The notes under the pieces are model-generated. The model worked only from the letters and a program-made list of their open reading frames with translations, searched no databases and was not told where the DNA came from. Both the position numbers and the translations under genes were made by a program. Of a stretch of DNA of 64,000 nt, positions 10,503 to 19,997 are shown in pieces; position 1 is the first letter of the stretch; each line of letters starts with the position of its first letter. This DNA is from Stieleria mannarensis (GTDB taxonomy: Bacteria > Planctomycetota > Planctomycetia > Pirellulales > Pirellulaceae). Location: the NCBI RefSeq assembly GCF_014154935.1, contig NZ_JACEHH010000012.1:1-64000 (forward strand), written 5' to 3'.

Positions 10503-12023
10503 TCAGCCGAACAATCCGAGCGGCCCGGCGGTGGAGCCGGCGGAGTAGAAGTTCCGAATGTTGGGGATCACGTCGACCAGATCTTGATTGTTTCCGACGC
10601 CGAACCACATCGCCAGATCGGCGGCAAATTCGTCGACCGAGGTGGTCGGGATCAGCCGTCCGCGGCCCAGGTTCAGGTTGCCGGCGAACGAGTCGACGGG
10701 GTTCAGTAAGTCTGTCGGGTAGTTGCCGAACAGTTTCCCGCCGGCGACACTGCCGCCGGCGACGATCTGGTTGCCGCCCCAGGCGTGGTCACTGCCCTGG
10801 CCGTTGGAGCCCAAGGTTCGGGCGAAGTCCGAGGCGGTGAATAGGGCGACGTCGTTTTCGATGCCCAGTTCGACGGTGGCGTCATAGAACGATCGGATCG
10901 CGCGGCTGACTTCGGCCAGATTGGTTTGCTGGGCTCCGATCAGACCGCTGTGATTGTCCCAGCCGCCGTTGGTGACGAAGAAGATCTGCCGCGTCTGGCC
11001 CAGGGCCTGCCGGGCACCGATCACCTTGGCAACCATCTTGAGCTGGTTGCTGGGGTTTTCCGACGCAAAGGGAGTGTTGATCGTCACCGCATCGGTGGCC
11101 TGGTTGAACTCCAGCGCCGCTTCGGCTGAATTGCGATGGGTTTCGGCAAACGATTTTGCGATGAGATCGCTGTAGGTCTGGTCCAGGATATTGTTAATGG
11201 CTCTGGAATTCATTAAATCCTGGCGTCCCAGGCTTCCCGCGTACCCGTTCACCTTGGTCGCACCGCCCGTTCCGATGGCATAGGGGATCACGTCCGAACC
11301 GGTCTGGAACAGGTTCATTCCGTTGACCGAGATGTTCATCGAGACGGCCGGATTCGAATTGGTGCTTTGCAGCAGATCGGCCATCCGGCCGCCCCATCCG
11401 GTGATCTGGCTGCGCGATTGCGGGAACCCGGTTTGCCAGTGGCGTTGCAGGTCGGCATGAGAAAACAAGCCCAGCGGGAGCCCGGCGCGGGAGTTGTATT
11501 GTGCCCGCGTGGTCGGTTCGACCAGCGATCCGACGTTGGCGACGAAGCTTAGCTTGCCGGTGTTGTAAAGCCCGGCCACACCGGTGGTGGACGGGTCGGG
11601 CAACGGATCGGGCTGGGGATCATCATAGGCTTGGGAGGCCATGCCGGGGTGCAGCCCAAAGTTCCTCGAATCGGGGCCGAGGATCGGAACCAACGCGTTC
11701 TGGTCCAAGGCCAGACCGCCGGGATTGTTGTCGGGGTCATGAATCCCGCCACGCACACTGACGTAGTTGCCGTACTCCCCGCTGGTCGCGGTCCCGTCGT
11801 AAGGCGCGAGCATGTTGTAGGAATCGTTGCCGCCGAGCAGAAACAGGCAAACGATCGCCTTGTACCCGGTCGGATTCGTTTCCGCTGCCATCAGCGACTT
11901 GGTCGCCTGGAGGTTCAACAACGTTGCCATCAACGACGTGTTCGTCATCAAGCCGCACCCGCCGGCGGCTTTGAGCAACGCGCGACGTGAGGTGAAGACC
12001 GATTCGTTGCGGTGAAGATTCAT
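10503..12023 (-). CDS. DUF1501 family secreted protein (partner of DUF1800)
   Basis: 506-aa protein. The N-terminus SRRALLKAAGGCGL is a twin-arginine-type leader, followed by the DUF1501 start KAIVCLFLLGGNDSYNMLAPYD and the conserved late motif SDHAWGGNQIVAGG. DUF1501 belongs to the alkaline-phosphatase/sulfatase-like fold, but its substrate is not established. It follows a DUF1800 gene by 90 bp on the same strand; this pair recurs in many bacteria and probably makes one exported complex. The cargo and role are unknown. Confidence 0.9.
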   Translation of the reverse strand: MNLHRNESVFTSRRALLKAAGGCGLMTNTSLMATLLNLQATKSLMAAETNPTGYKAIVCLFLLGGNDSYNMLAPYDGTATSGEYGNYVSVRGGIHDPDNNPGGLALDQNALVPILGPDSRNFGLHPGMASQAYDDPQPDPLPDPSTTGVAGLYNTGKLSFVANVGSLVEPTTRAQYNSRAGLPLGLFSHADLQRHWQTGFPQSRSQITGWGGRMADLLQSTNSNPAVSMNISVNGMNLFQTGSDVIPYAIGTGGATKVNGYAGSLGRQDLMNSRAINNILDQTYSDLIAKSFAETHRNSAEAALEFNQATDAVTINTPFASENPSNQLKMVAKVIGARQALGQTRQIFFVTNGGWDNHSGLIGAQQTNLAEVSRAIRSFYDATVELGIENDVALFTASDFARTLGSNGQGSDHAWGGNQIVAGGSVAGGKLFGNYPTDLLNPVDSFAGNLNLGRGRLIPTTSVDEFAADLAMWFGVGNNQDLVDVIPNIRNFYSAGSTAGPLGLFG

Positions 12024-12113
12024 GGCAGAGGATCCGGAAAAGCAGAAGAGTGTTCAAAGAGCTCCGAGGCGACTTCCTCGAAGCGATGACGCGGCGGCCA
12101 GACCGCCGCGGGG

Positions 12114-14003
12114 CTATTGTTCGACCGCGCAGTCGGGAGACAGCAACACGGCGTTGAGCATCACTTCGACGCGTTGGACGTTCGAGGCACGCGGTTCGCT
12201 AAGGATGGCGTCCTTGATGCTGGTCTTGGTCGCTTCGCTCATCGAACCGTTGCACAGCCAGAGGTCGAATCGACACAGGATCTCATCCAGATTTTCCAGA
12301 TCGCGGGCCAATTCCAATTCCGGTTCCAAGTGGAAGCTGATCCGGCAACTGCCCTCGCGCATCCCGTACTGCACGTAACGGTTGTAGGCCCAGCTACGCA
12401 ACCGGTTGAGCGTCTTGTTGGCGGTCACGCCGTTGAGGATTTGAAACTCGGGTGCGAACAGTGAGTCATAGGGATTTCGCCGAGTCGGTGTGTAGCCGAT
12501 CAAGTCGCCCGGGGGCTGAAAATCGGGCAAATAAAAATTGAATACGCTCGGCGATCGGAACGCCATCTGACCGATCTCGTCGCCAACGTTGCGCGAAAGC
12601 ATCATGTAGCCGGCGGGATAGTTCGTCGTCGGTCGCATCGCTCGGATCAGCGACGTCAGGCGCAGGATCGGTTCGCGCAAACGGCTGTACTCGGTGCCAC
12701 GCGTGATCACATCCACCCGCAGCGGATTCCGCCGCCGCACCGGACGCTGGCCACGGTACAGTTCCGGGTCGGTCAAGATCGCCTTGATGACCGACCGCAG
12801 ATCGCCGCGGACGCCGTCTCCGTTGTCATTAAAAACACGCGTCACCCGTCTCAGGTAACCGCGTGACGGATTGGATTTGACCAACCGCTGGATCAACAGG
12901 CGACAAATGAACGGCGCCACGTTGGGGTGATTGGCGATCGCGTCCAGCCCCGCGCCGATTTCCGCCTTGACGTCGTCTTGCGTCATCGTTGTCGGAAGCG
13001 GCGGCAGCACCGTGCCGAAGACCGTCTTGCTGGCCGGGGCATTGGGGTCTTCTGAATAATTCAAGTTGTTGTCGTGCTCGGGGACATGGATCTGCATCGG
13101 CTCGCCGAAGTTCCGCGGCACGTAAAAGTCGCTTCTGGAATAGTGCTTGTACTTGAATCCGGTGAACAGCCGCCCCAGCTCCTTGATCTGTTCGTTGTCG
13201 TAGGTGGGGATCAAGTTGCCATTCTCGTCCGTCTTCAGTCGGCCGTCCTGATGCAGGTGGTACAGCCCGACCGAAAACAGCTGCATGATTTCGCGCGCAT
13301 AGTTCTCGTCGGGAAACCGTCCCGCCGAGAGATTGGCTTTGCGATTGCCGCGGGAACTGAGCCAGTCTCCCATGCAGGGGTGGTAGGTGACGTCTTCCAA
13401 CAGTTCGCGGTACGTCCCATCGATCCCTTCGGACAGCATGTCGTAATAGTGGGACATCCCCAACCAATCCACGATCGTCACCTGGCCTCCGCCGATCGAT
13501 CGCCGGTCGTCGTTGTTAAATCCCGTTCCCGAGTCGCCGATCACAAAGATCTGTGACAGTGCCCACGCGACCCGTTGGCGAAGCTGATCTTCGCCGGTCA
13601 GTGCGATGTGCCACCATGCCTGGTACCGATACAACGAAACACTGATGCCCTGTGTGTCCGGCTCGTTCCCATCGACTTGAATGATGTCCAACGCCACGTC
13701 TTGATGTGACGTCGCGGGCAGCGCGAATTGCTGGTCAATCCATTGCGATGTCGCGCGCTTGTAACCGACTTCACTGATCCGGCGGGCGAGTGATTCGATC
13801 GACTCCTGGGTCGGACCAAACGTCGCTTTGGAAAGAAACTGTGCCGCGCGAACCTTGGCCTTCATCAGCCGGATCTCTCGCGCGGTTTTGACCGGGAACT
13901 CACCGGCTTGAGCCCCCACGGTGCTGAACCCCCAAGTGCCAATCACGGCAAGGACCAACAACACCCCTCGAAATCGATCGCATCGCGTTCGCATGACCAC
14001 CAC
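12114..14003 (-). CDS. DUF1800 family secreted protein
   Basis: 629-aa protein with an N-terminal hydrophobic leader (GVLLVLAVIGTWGFSTVGAQAG). The body has the DUF1800 pattern: AAQFLSKATFGPTQESI near the start, RQRVAWALSQIFVI, then FPDENYAREIMQLFSVGLY and RLFTGFKY. DUF1800 proteins nearly always sit beside DUF1501 proteins, as here, and are exported; function unknown. Either the ATG at 14003 or the one at 13994 (MRTRCDRF) could start translation. It is the first gene of the two-gene unit. Confidence 0.9.
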   Translation of the reverse strand: MVVMRTRCDRFRGVLLVLAVIGTWGFSTVGAQAGEFPVKTAREIRLMKAKVRAAQFLSKATFGPTQESIESLARRISEVGYKRATSQWIDQQFALPATSHQDVALDIIQVDGNEPDTQGISVSLYRYQAWWHIALTGEDQLRQRVAWALSQIFVIGDSGTGFNNDDRRSIGGGQVTIVDWLGMSHYYDMLSEGIDGTYRELLEDVTYHPCMGDWLSSRGNRKANLSAGRFPDENYAREIMQLFSVGLYHLHQDGRLKTDENGNLIPTYDNEQIKELGRLFTGFKYKHYSRSDFYVPRNFGEPMQIHVPEHDNNLNYSEDPNAPASKTVFGTVLPPLPTTMTQDDVKAEIGAGLDAIANHPNVAPFICRLLIQRLVKSNPSRGYLRRVTRVFNDNGDGVRGDLRSVIKAILTDPELYRGQRPVRRRNPLRVDVITRGTEYSRLREPILRLTSLIRAMRPTTNYPAGYMMLSRNVGDEIGQMAFRSPSVFNFYLPDFQPPGDLIGYTPTRRNPYDSLFAPEFQILNGVTANKTLNRLRSWAYNRYVQYGMREGSCRISFHLEPELELARDLENLDEILCRFDLWLCNGSMSEATKTSIKDAILSEPRASNVQRVEVMLNAVLLSPDCAVEQ

Positions 14004-14451
14004 CTACGACTCGGCGCGATGACACACCGGCCGATAAGAGAAAGACGAGACAGGAGATGAGTCTGGCCGGACGCCGAAGATGCCCGCTTCGGCGACGACA
14101 AGGTGTTCGAAAGTAACGACAACGAATTCGCGATGCAAAGCGCAACGACCGCCAGCGACTCCTTAACCGCCAAATAATTCACCACTCTCCCCCCTTGAGG
14201 ACTGGCGAAGCCTGCGTTTTGTATCGAACCGTATCGCCTGCCCACCCCATCGGCCCGTTCCAGCACTCCACCCAGGTGCTCGCCAGCTGGTCGATGACTG
14301 TTTGATGTAGCGACGCTCGCCAGAGCTTGGAAAATGCAAGGCATCCAGCGGCAGCCAAGGTCGCCACGATTGCTCGGCAATTCATGTCGTTTGCTGTACA
14401 ACATGCTGTCAGCGACTCGATGCCAATGCCTTTCAGATCCACGCGAGACGA
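14004..14451. other. 448-bp divergent spacer before moaA
   Basis: Separates the DUF1800 gene (minus) from moaA (plus) and must hold both promoters. No clear -35/-10, operator or repeat was seen. One weak 68-aa frame is listed separately. Confidence 0.5.
14179..14385 (-). CDS. Possible 68-aa hypothetical peptide
   Basis: A 68-codon minus-strand frame starting ATG with MNCRAIVATLAAAGCLAF, a weak signal-like start, and ending VLKGGEW. It is the 3' end of a longer frame antisense to moaA, so it may be an artefact of GC-rich sequence. No family is recognised and no ribosome site stands out. Confidence 0.2.
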   Translation of the reverse strand: MNCRAIVATLAAAGCLAFSKLWRASLHQTVIDQLASTWVECWNGPMGWAGDTVRYKTQASPVLKGGEW

Positions 14452-15504
14452 TTGAATACGCCTGCACCTGAGAACCGTCCGGCCGACAACCGAAGCAGTG
14501 ATCGCCGCAGCCGTGATCCGCTGATCGATCGGTTCGGTCGCGTGCACCGCAGTCTGCGGATGAGCGTGACGGACCGCTGCAACCTGCGTTGTTTTTATTG
14601 CATGCCCGAAGTCGGCGCCGAGTTCGCGCCGCGGGAGACGTTGCTGACGTTTGAAGAGATCGAGCGGATCGCCAGGCTGCTGGTGTCGCGTTGTGACATC
14701 GCAGACATTCGGTTGACCGGCGGTGAACCGCTGGTGCGAAAGGATTTGCCCAAGCTGGTCGCGATGCTCTCGGCGATCAGCGGATTGAACGATTTGTCGT
14801 TGACGACCAACGGGATGTTGCTGGAGCAGTTCGCCGGACCGCTGCGTCAGGCGGGTCTGAAGCGATTGAACATCAGCATCGACACATTGGACGAAGCGAA
14901 CTTTCAAACGGTCTCGCGGCGAAGTGGAATCGATCAGGTTGTCCGCGGGATCGACGCCGCGATCGCGACGGGATTTGAGACGATCAAACTGAACACGACG
15001 GCGGTCAAAGGGGTCACCGAAACGGAAATCGTTTCGTTGGTGAAGTTCGCCATCGAGCGGAACGTTCAAATTCGGTTCATCGAGTTCATGCCGCTGGACA
15101 CCGACCGATCGTGGCGGACCGAGAATGTGCTCAGCGGAGCGACGATCCGTGGCATCATCGAGCGGGAATTCGGACCGATGGTTCCGGTACCGCCGCCGGT
15201 CGCCTCGCAACCGGCAACAGATTTTCGGCTTGCCGGGGGACAGCCGATCGGATTGATCCAGTCGGTGACCGAGCCGTTTTGTGATGCATGCGACCGAATT
15301 CGTTTAACCGCGGACGGAGCGATTCGAAACTGTCTGTTTTCCCAGAACGAGTTTCCGATCCGTGATCTGGTCCGCAGCGGGGCAAGTGACGACGCATTGA
15401 TCGATCAATTCAAGGCGGCGGTTTCGGCCAAGGCGGCCGGCCACGGGATTGACGACGGTGGCTTTTCGCCTCCGCAGCGGCCGATGTATTCGATCGGCGG
15501 GTGA
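14452..15504 (+). CDS. moaA: GTP 3',8-cyclase (molybdenum cofactor biosynthesis)
   Basis: 350-aa radical SAM enzyme for the first step of molybdopterin synthesis, GTP to 3',8-cyclo-7,8-dihydro-GTP. The radical cluster cysteines are Cys43, Cys47 and Cys50 (DRCNLRCFYC); LTGGEP and the second-cluster region EPFCDACDRIRLT with a further Cys in RNCLF match MoaA. The track start is a TTG at 14452; homologues begin close to PLIDRFGRVHR, so the first 20 residues are an unusual polar lead and the exact start is uncertain. No other moa gene lies in the window, so partners are elsewhere. Confidence 0.93.
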   Translation: MNTPAPENRPADNRSSDRRSRDPLIDRFGRVHRSLRMSVTDRCNLRCFYCMPEVGAEFAPRETLLTFEEIERIARLLVSRCDIADIRLTGGEPLVRKDLPKLVAMLSAISGLNDLSLTTNGMLLEQFAGPLRQAGLKRLNISIDTLDEANFQTVSRRSGIDQVVRGIDAAIATGFETIKLNTTAVKGVTETEIVSLVKFAIERNVQIRFIEFMPLDTDRSWRTENVLSGATIRGIIEREFGPMVPVPPPVASQPATDFRLAGGQPIGLIQSVTEPFCDACDRIRLTADGAIRNCLFSQNEFPIRDLVRSGASDDALIDQFKAAVSAKAAGHGIDDGGFSPPQRPMYSIGG

Positions 15505-15594
15505 GGGCATCCGTGTTGGCCCCTTCTTCTCTCTTGCGAGGAATCTGTCGCGCCACTCTGTTAGCCGGCTGATCGAAAGATTAAATTACCGGCC

Positions 15595-16407
15595 ATGAAC
15601 AATCTATTTGAATTAAAAAGCGACGTCGCGGCGGTGATTGGCGGAACCGGCGAACTGGGCGGGCTGATGGCAGAGTCACTCGGGTCGGCGGGCGCGAAGG
15701 TCGCCGTGATCGGTCGCAACGCCGAGCGTGGTGAAGCGCGAGCGAAGAAGATCACCGACGCCGGCGGCGAGGCAAAGTTTTTTGCCGCCGACGGGTTGAG
15801 TGCCGAGTCGCTCGATGCGGCCCGCGTCGCGATCGCCGACTGGGCCGGCGCCCCGACATCGGTGCTGGTCAACGCGGCTGGTGGAAACCGTCCCGAGGCG
15901 ACGATTCCGCCGGGCGGCGATTTCTGCAAGTTGCCGCTGGACGCTTGGCGCGACGTGTTCGATCTGAACCTGGTCGGCGGTGCGTTGTTGCCCAGCCAGA
16001 TCTTTGGCCAGGACATGATCGACGCCGGCGTCGGCAGCATCATCAACATCGCTTCGATGAGCGGCATCATCCCGCTCTCGCGCGTCGTGGCTTACTCGGC
16101 CGCCAAAAGCGCGGTGATCAACCTGACGATGTGGCTGGCCCGCGAATGGGCGACCACGGGCGTTCGGGTCAACGCGATCAGCCCCGGATTCTTCCCCGCT
16201 GAACAGAACCGCAAGTTGCTGTTCAACGACGACGGCAGCTACACCGAACGTGGCGGTCAGATCATCGGACACACACCGATGGGCCGATTCGGAAAACCGG
16301 AAGAGTTGGCCGGCGCGACGATCTGGCTGGCCAGCCGAAACGCGTCGTCCTTTGTGACCGGCCAAAACATCGCGATCGATGGCGGATTCGCATCGGTCAC
16401 CATCTGA
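15595..16407 (+). CDS. SDR oxidoreductase, D-mannonate (fructuronate) type
   Basis: 270-aa short-chain dehydrogenase. The NAD(P) motif is GGTGELGG, with NAAGG, the catalytic Ser in IINIASMSG and YSAAK (Tyr-x-x-x-Lys). The late phrase SPGFFPAEQNRKLLFNDDGSYTERG resembles SDR-type D-mannonate oxidoreductases (the UxuB/YjmF type), judged by eye. The gene is followed after 106 bp by a 2-keto-3-deoxygluconate kinase gene, which supports a role in glucuronate breakdown: fructuronate to mannonate here, with the dehydratase encoded elsewhere. Gluconate 5-dehydrogenase is the main alternative. Confidence 0.82.
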   Translation: MNNLFELKSDVAAVIGGTGELGGLMAESLGSAGAKVAVIGRNAERGEARAKKITDAGGEAKFFAADGLSAESLDAARVAIADWAGAPTSVLVNAAGGNRPEATIPPGGDFCKLPLDAWRDVFDLNLVGGALLPSQIFGQDMIDAGVGSIINIASMSGIIPLSRVVAYSAAKSAVINLTMWLAREWATTGVRVNAISPGFFPAEQNRKLLFNDDGSYTERGGQIIGHTPMGRFGKPEELAGATIWLASRNASSFVTGQNIAIDGGFASVTI

Positions 16408-16414
16408 CAACACC

Positions 16415-16473
16415 GTGGGATAGGCTTCCAGCCTGTCAAACACAACCGCCGCCAGGCTGGAAGCCTATCCCAC
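16415..16473. repeat. TGGGATAGGCTTCCAGCCTGTC-family palindrome, copy 2
   Basis: Perfect 21-base arms at 16415-16435 and 16453-16473 with a 17-base loop. Same family as 10441-10498. It sits between two genes probably transcribed together, so it would fold in their shared mRNA. Confidence 0.92.
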
Positions 16474-16513
16474 TTTCCCCCAACCACTTCGTCGCCCAAC
16501 GAGACCCTCGGAA

Positions 16514-17590
16514 ATGATCGAACTTCGCAATGATGCCAAGTATGCCCTCGTCATCCCCACCAGCATGGGCACGCGTCTGACGCCCGTCGACCATCAGCCG
16601 TTTCACTGCAGTGACACGTTCAAGATGCAAGCGACCAGCGCCGAATCGAACGTCGGCAGCGTGTCGTCGTTCCTGGGGTTGCCGGTCAAGATCCTGACGG
16701 CGTTCGTCAAAGACAGCCCGATCGCACGTTTCATCAAGGATGATCTGGCGCGGCGACACATGGATTACGAAGGGCCGGAATTCGAACAAGCAACCCCTTG
16801 GGGCGTTCGCCACCAGATCAACATGGCCGACAGCGGTTGGGGATCGCGCGGGCCGCGCGTCCAAAACGATCGCGCCGGCGAAGTCGGGCGTCTGCTGAAT
16901 GCCAAAGACTTTGACCTGGATCGCATCTTCCGCGACGAAGGTGCCAAGATTGTTCACATGTCCGGGCTGATCGCGGCACTGTCCGAAGACACCAGCCAGT
17001 TCTGCCTGGAGATCGCCCGTGCCGCCAAAAAACATGGCGCACGCATCTCGTTCGACCTCAACCACCGCGCATCGTTTTGGGTCGGACGTGAAGAAGAACT
17101 GTCGGCCGCCTTCAAAGAGATCGCCAGCTTGTCGGACATCCTGATCGGCAACGAAGAGGATTTCCAATTGTGCTTGGATATCCAGGGGCCCGAGGCCGGC
17201 GGCAAAGACATCGCGGCCAAAATCGAAGGCTTCAAGGAAATGATTCGCCGCGTGAAAAAGGAGTACGCCGACACGACCTTGTTCGCCACAACGCTGCGAG
17301 AAGTGGAAAGCGCGAACTCCCACATGTGGGGCGCGATCGTTTCTCACGGTGAAGAGTACATGGTCGTCGAACCTCGCCAAATCGGCGTGCTCGATCGGAT
17401 CGGTGGCGGTGACGGTTTCGTCGGCGGATTGCTGTACGGCGTGCTCAACGGATGGGATGTCGAAAAGAGCACCCAATTCGGCTGGGCCACCGGCGCCCTG
17501 GCCGCGACCATGCTGACCGATTACGGCCAACCGGCCGATGAAGACCAGGTGTGGAGCATCTGGCAAGGCAACGCCCGCGTCAAACGCTAG
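16514..17590 (+). CDS. kdgK: 2-keto-3-deoxygluconate kinase (PfkB family)
   Basis: 358-aa ribokinase/PfkB-family sugar kinase. The anion-hole and catalytic-Asp region reads DRIGGGDGFVGGLLYGVL, which is close to KdgK proteins, and ISFDLNHRASFW is the substrate-side strand typical of KDG kinases. It should phosphorylate 2-keto-3-deoxygluconate to the 6-phosphate. It lies just downstream of the mannonate-type SDR; together they cover two steps of uronate catabolism. Length is usual for the family. A different ketose as substrate cannot be excluded from sequence alone. Confidence 0.85.
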   Translation: MIELRNDAKYALVIPTSMGTRLTPVDHQPFHCSDTFKMQATSAESNVGSVSSFLGLPVKILTAFVKDSPIARFIKDDLARRHMDYEGPEFEQATPWGVRHQINMADSGWGSRGPRVQNDRAGEVGRLLNAKDFDLDRIFRDEGAKIVHMSGLIAALSEDTSQFCLEIARAAKKHGARISFDLNHRASFWVGREEELSAAFKEIASLSDILIGNEEDFQLCLDIQGPEAGGKDIAAKIEGFKEMIRRVKKEYADTTLFATTLREVESANSHMWGAIVSHGEEYMVVEPRQIGVLDRIGGGDGFVGGLLYGVLNGWDVEKSTQFGWATGALAATMLTDYGQPADEDQVWSIWQGNARVKR

Positions 17591-17620
17591 CCGGACAGGA
17601 ACGATTGTGCCAATCGTTCG

Positions 17621-17678
17621 GAGAGCAGTTGAGACAACAGCTCTACACTGGGAGAGCAGTTGGGACAACAGCTCTACA
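17621..17678. repeat. Two direct copies of a 27-bp hairpin unit
   Basis: GAGAGCAGTTGRGACAACAGC-type units at 17621-17647 and 17652-17678 differ at one base. Each folds on itself (AGAGC/GCTCT and GTTG/CAAC). The second copy contains the stop codon of the DUF2585 gene, so the repeat reaches into a coding region. A separate stem ACGATTG-TGC-CAATCGT lies just before at about 17600-17616. Confidence 0.88.
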
Positions 17679-18318
17679 TTTGCCACTCCCGGATCGCATC
17701 GTTGGGCCACACGAGCATGATGATATTTAGCAACAGGCTGTCTCGAATCGTTGCTAGCAAAACGGCTTCGACGACGACCAACAGGGCCAGGCTGTAATAC
17801 CATCTCAATCGCGATGCGATCATGTACCCGGCCAGGCACGCCAGCAGATCCGCGACGCTGTTGGCGATCGAATCACCGTAGTAGTCCAGCGAAATGGTCG
17901 CTTGGCGGTAACGCTCGATGATCATCGGCGTGTTTTCCAAGATCTCCCAGCCCGCTTCCACCAGGGCGGCCGCAATCAATCGGGCACGAGCGTTCAGCCA
18001 GTGCCGCAGCGGCCACAACACGGCAAAAAACAGAATGCCGTGCAGCACGTGGGTGAAAGAATAAGGATCGATCAGGTGCTGGGAGTTGTGCCGGGAAACT
18101 ATTTCTCCAGACCAGGGCGAATCCCCCCCGCACTCACACCACGGCGTGCGTCCCATCCGCCACAATACGATCGCCATCGATGTCGCGATCAGGGCCAACG
18201 TTGCGGCCAGACACAGTGTTGCGATCAGACTCGGGGTCGACACCGCCTGTCCGGCCGTCGTGTTTTGCGGCGGTTGATCTGCCGGCGGTGATTCGCGTCG
18301 CGTTTGAGTGTCTGGCAT
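17674..18318 (-). CDS. DUF2585 family membrane protein
   Basis: 214-aa integral membrane protein with a polar 28-residue N-terminus and about five hydrophobic segments. The phrase [14 protein letters not shown] and the later [23 protein letters not shown] match the DUF2585 (UPF0314) signature. The function of this family is unknown; the conserved Cys and His residues could bind a metal. It is convergent with kdgK, and its last codons fall in the direct repeat at 17652-17678. Confidence 0.87.
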   Translation of the reverse strand: MPDTQTRRESPPADQPPQNTTAGQAVSTPSLIATLCLAATLALIATSMAIVLWRMGRTPWCECGGDSPWSGEIVSRHNSQHLIDPYSFTHVLHGILFFAVLWPLRHWLNARARLIAAALVEAGWEILENTPMIIERYRQATISLDYYGDSIANSVADLLACLAGYMIASRLRWYYSLALLVVVEAVLLATIRDSLLLNIIMLVWPNDAIREWQM

Positions 18319-18394
18319 TAAACAGGAATCCGAAGGCGAGGAGGGGGGGCCGCAATGGCGTCAGGCACCAACCCGCCAGCGACCTCGGTGTTGA

Positions 18395-18410
18395 TTGACC
18401 GACAGGTCAA
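18395..18410. promoter_or_regulatory. Inverted repeat TTGACC-N4-GGTCAA
   Basis: A short perfect inverted repeat about 43 bp upstream of the small lipoprotein start. The left arm could also serve as a -35 box. Possible operator for the lipoprotein/DUF1559 unit; no regulator is known. Confidence 0.35.
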
Positions 18411-18452
18411 GGTAACCCGAACGTTCTCTTCTCTCTTCTGATCGGCAGAACC

Positions 18453-18617
18453 ATGAATCTTATCCCCTTGTTTTTCTTGCTAGCCGCCGCCGGCGCGGTG
18501 GCGGGTTGTGCTTCCAGCGAACCGATGGTCATCCAGCCACAGACCTACCAGATGACTGAGCAGGAACAGGAGAACCGCCAACGTGCTCAAAAGGCGTTGG
18601 CCGAACAGCGTCAGTGA
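18453..18617 (+). CDS. 54-aa lipoprotein upstream of the DUF1559 gene
   Basis: Small protein read directly from the sequence: [19 protein letters not shown] followed by [18 protein letters not shown] and a polar, coiled-coil-like tail rich in Gln, Glu and Arg. The leader ends in AVAGC, a lipobox, so Cys19 should be lipidated and the mature part is about 36 residues. It lies 43 bp upstream of the prepilin-like gene on the same strand and is probably co-transcribed. Homologues cannot be checked here. Small lipoproteins beside DUF1559 genes may help export or assembly. Confidence 0.65.
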   Translation: MNLIPLFFLLAAAGAVAGCASSEPMVIQPQTYQMTEQEQENRQRAQKALAEQRQ

Positions 18618-18660
18618 TTCTTCGTCCGTTCTCCATCGATCAATCGGTCAGGTATCCAAA

Positions 18661-19923
18661 ATGAGATTCGATGCACACAAACCCCGCGCGTTCACGCTGG
18701 TCGAGTTGCTGGTCGTGATTGCGATCATCGGGATCTTGGTCGGCCTTTTGTTGCCTGCGGTCCAGGCCGCCCGTGAAGCGGCGCGACGAATGAGCTGCGG
18801 CAACAACTTCAAACAGATCGGTCTGGCCGTTCACAACTACCATTCGGCCTACAAGCAGCTGCCGACCCACATGAGCGGCACGCGTCGGCTGCCTCCCACC
18901 GGCAGCTGGTTCAGCCAGTACGGTGACGACTGCAACATGATGATGCTCAGCACGCTGGTCGGTTTGACACCGTTTATCGAACAGCAAGCGGTCTGGAATC
19001 AGATCAGCAATCCGAATGCCGTGGACCTGACCACTCCCGGCGTGCCACGCGTTCCTCCGTGGCCTGCGATGGGGCCGACGCCGACCGAAGAACCCAATCG
19101 CGTGGTGAATGTCAATTCCAGCAACAATGCTTACCCGCCGTGGATGACGGAGATCCCGACGCTTCGCTGCCCGAGTGATCCCGGCGTCGGTTTGCCGGCG
19201 ATGGGCCGCACCAATTATGCGGCCTGCCTGGGCGATGCCTTGCACTACACCGACAACGGTCCGTACTGGTACAACCTGCGTGGATTCCCGAAGATCAAGA
19301 TCCACACCGCATCCAATCTGGATCTGCTCGCGGCCGGGCGAGGAATGTTTGTGCCGCGGGTGGCAAAGAAGTTTCGCGATGTGTTGGACGGGTTGTCCAA
19401 CACCATCATGTTCGGCGAGATCGCGACCGACCTGGGCGACCGTGACATCCGAACGCTCGCCCACAGCTTCGCTCCCGGCACCTTCAGCGGCCTGCGCAAC
19501 AATCCGACCGCGTGTCGCGACGACATCGATCCCGATCGCCCCCGGTTTTGGGATCCCTCGCTGACCGACATCATGGCCGCCAACCAAGGCCGCGGGTTCC
19601 GCTGGGCCAGCGGGCTGCAACCCTACACGGCGATGAATACGATTCTGCCGCCCAATCGCGAAACCTGCATGTCGCTCGAAGACACCACCCCCGGCGTGCT
19701 GTCGGCGAGCAGCCGCCACCAGGGCGGTGCCCACATCCTGATGGGTGATGGCGCCGTGATTTTCATTACCGATTCCATCGAAGCGGGCGACTCGACCGAT
19801 GGAACGGTGTTGGACGGCGGGACTGGAAATCGCAGCCCCGGCTCGCAAAGCCCTTACGGATTGTGGGGGGCGTTGGGGACACGGGCAAGCGGCGAAACCA
19901 TCCAGGAGCAACTCAATCAGTGA
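18661..19923 (+). CDS. DUF1559 prepilin-like protein
   Basis: 420-aa protein with a type IV prepilin N-terminus: a short basic leader, then [24 protein letters not shown], cleaved and methylated by a prepilin peptidase in related proteins. The DUF1559 domain follows ([26 protein letters not shown]), and the C-terminal motif [14 protein letters not shown] is the typical H-x-G-G...DG signature. The ATG at 18661 starts exactly before the leader; the longer frame from 18583 overlaps the lipoprotein gene. The family is hugely expanded in planctomycetes. It is probably part of a pseudopilus or surface fibre, exact role unknown. A strong terminator follows. Confidence 0.93.
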   Translation: MRFDAHKPRAFTLVELLVVIAIIGILVGLLLPAVQAAREAARRMSCGNNFKQIGLAVHNYHSAYKQLPTHMSGTRRLPPTGSWFSQYGDDCNMMMLSTLVGLTPFIEQQAVWNQISNPNAVDLTTPGVPRVPPWPAMGPTPTEEPNRVVNVNSSNNAYPPWMTEIPTLRCPSDPGVGLPAMGRTNYAACLGDALHYTDNGPYWYNLRGFPKIKIHTASNLDLLAAGRGMFVPRVAKKFRDVLDGLSNTIMFGEIATDLGDRDIRTLAHSFAPGTFSGLRNNPTACRDDIDPDRPRFWDPSLTDIMAANQGRGFRWASGLQPYTAMNTILPPNRETCMSLEDTTPGVLSASSRHQGGAHILMGDGAVIFITDSIEAGDSTDGTVLDGGTGNRSPGSQSPYGLWGALGTRASGETIQEQLNQ

Positions 19924-19961
19924 GGGCGTTCCGACGCCGATCGCATGTTCACGACGATCCC

Positions 19962-19997
19962 AGCCGGGCCGGCAGCGATGCGGGCCCGGCTTTTTTT
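19962..19997 (+). terminator. Rho-independent terminator after the DUF1559 gene
   Basis: A perfect 9-bp GC-rich stem (AGCCGGGCC/GGCCCGGCT), a 12-base loop and a run of seven T. It ends the lipoprotein/DUF1559 transcript. Confidence 0.93.

Noticed and set aside
14386-15210. Long minus-strand frame opposite moaA
   Set aside because: Translation is a shadow of moaA codons; only its last 68 codons lie in non-coding DNA and are listed at low confidence.
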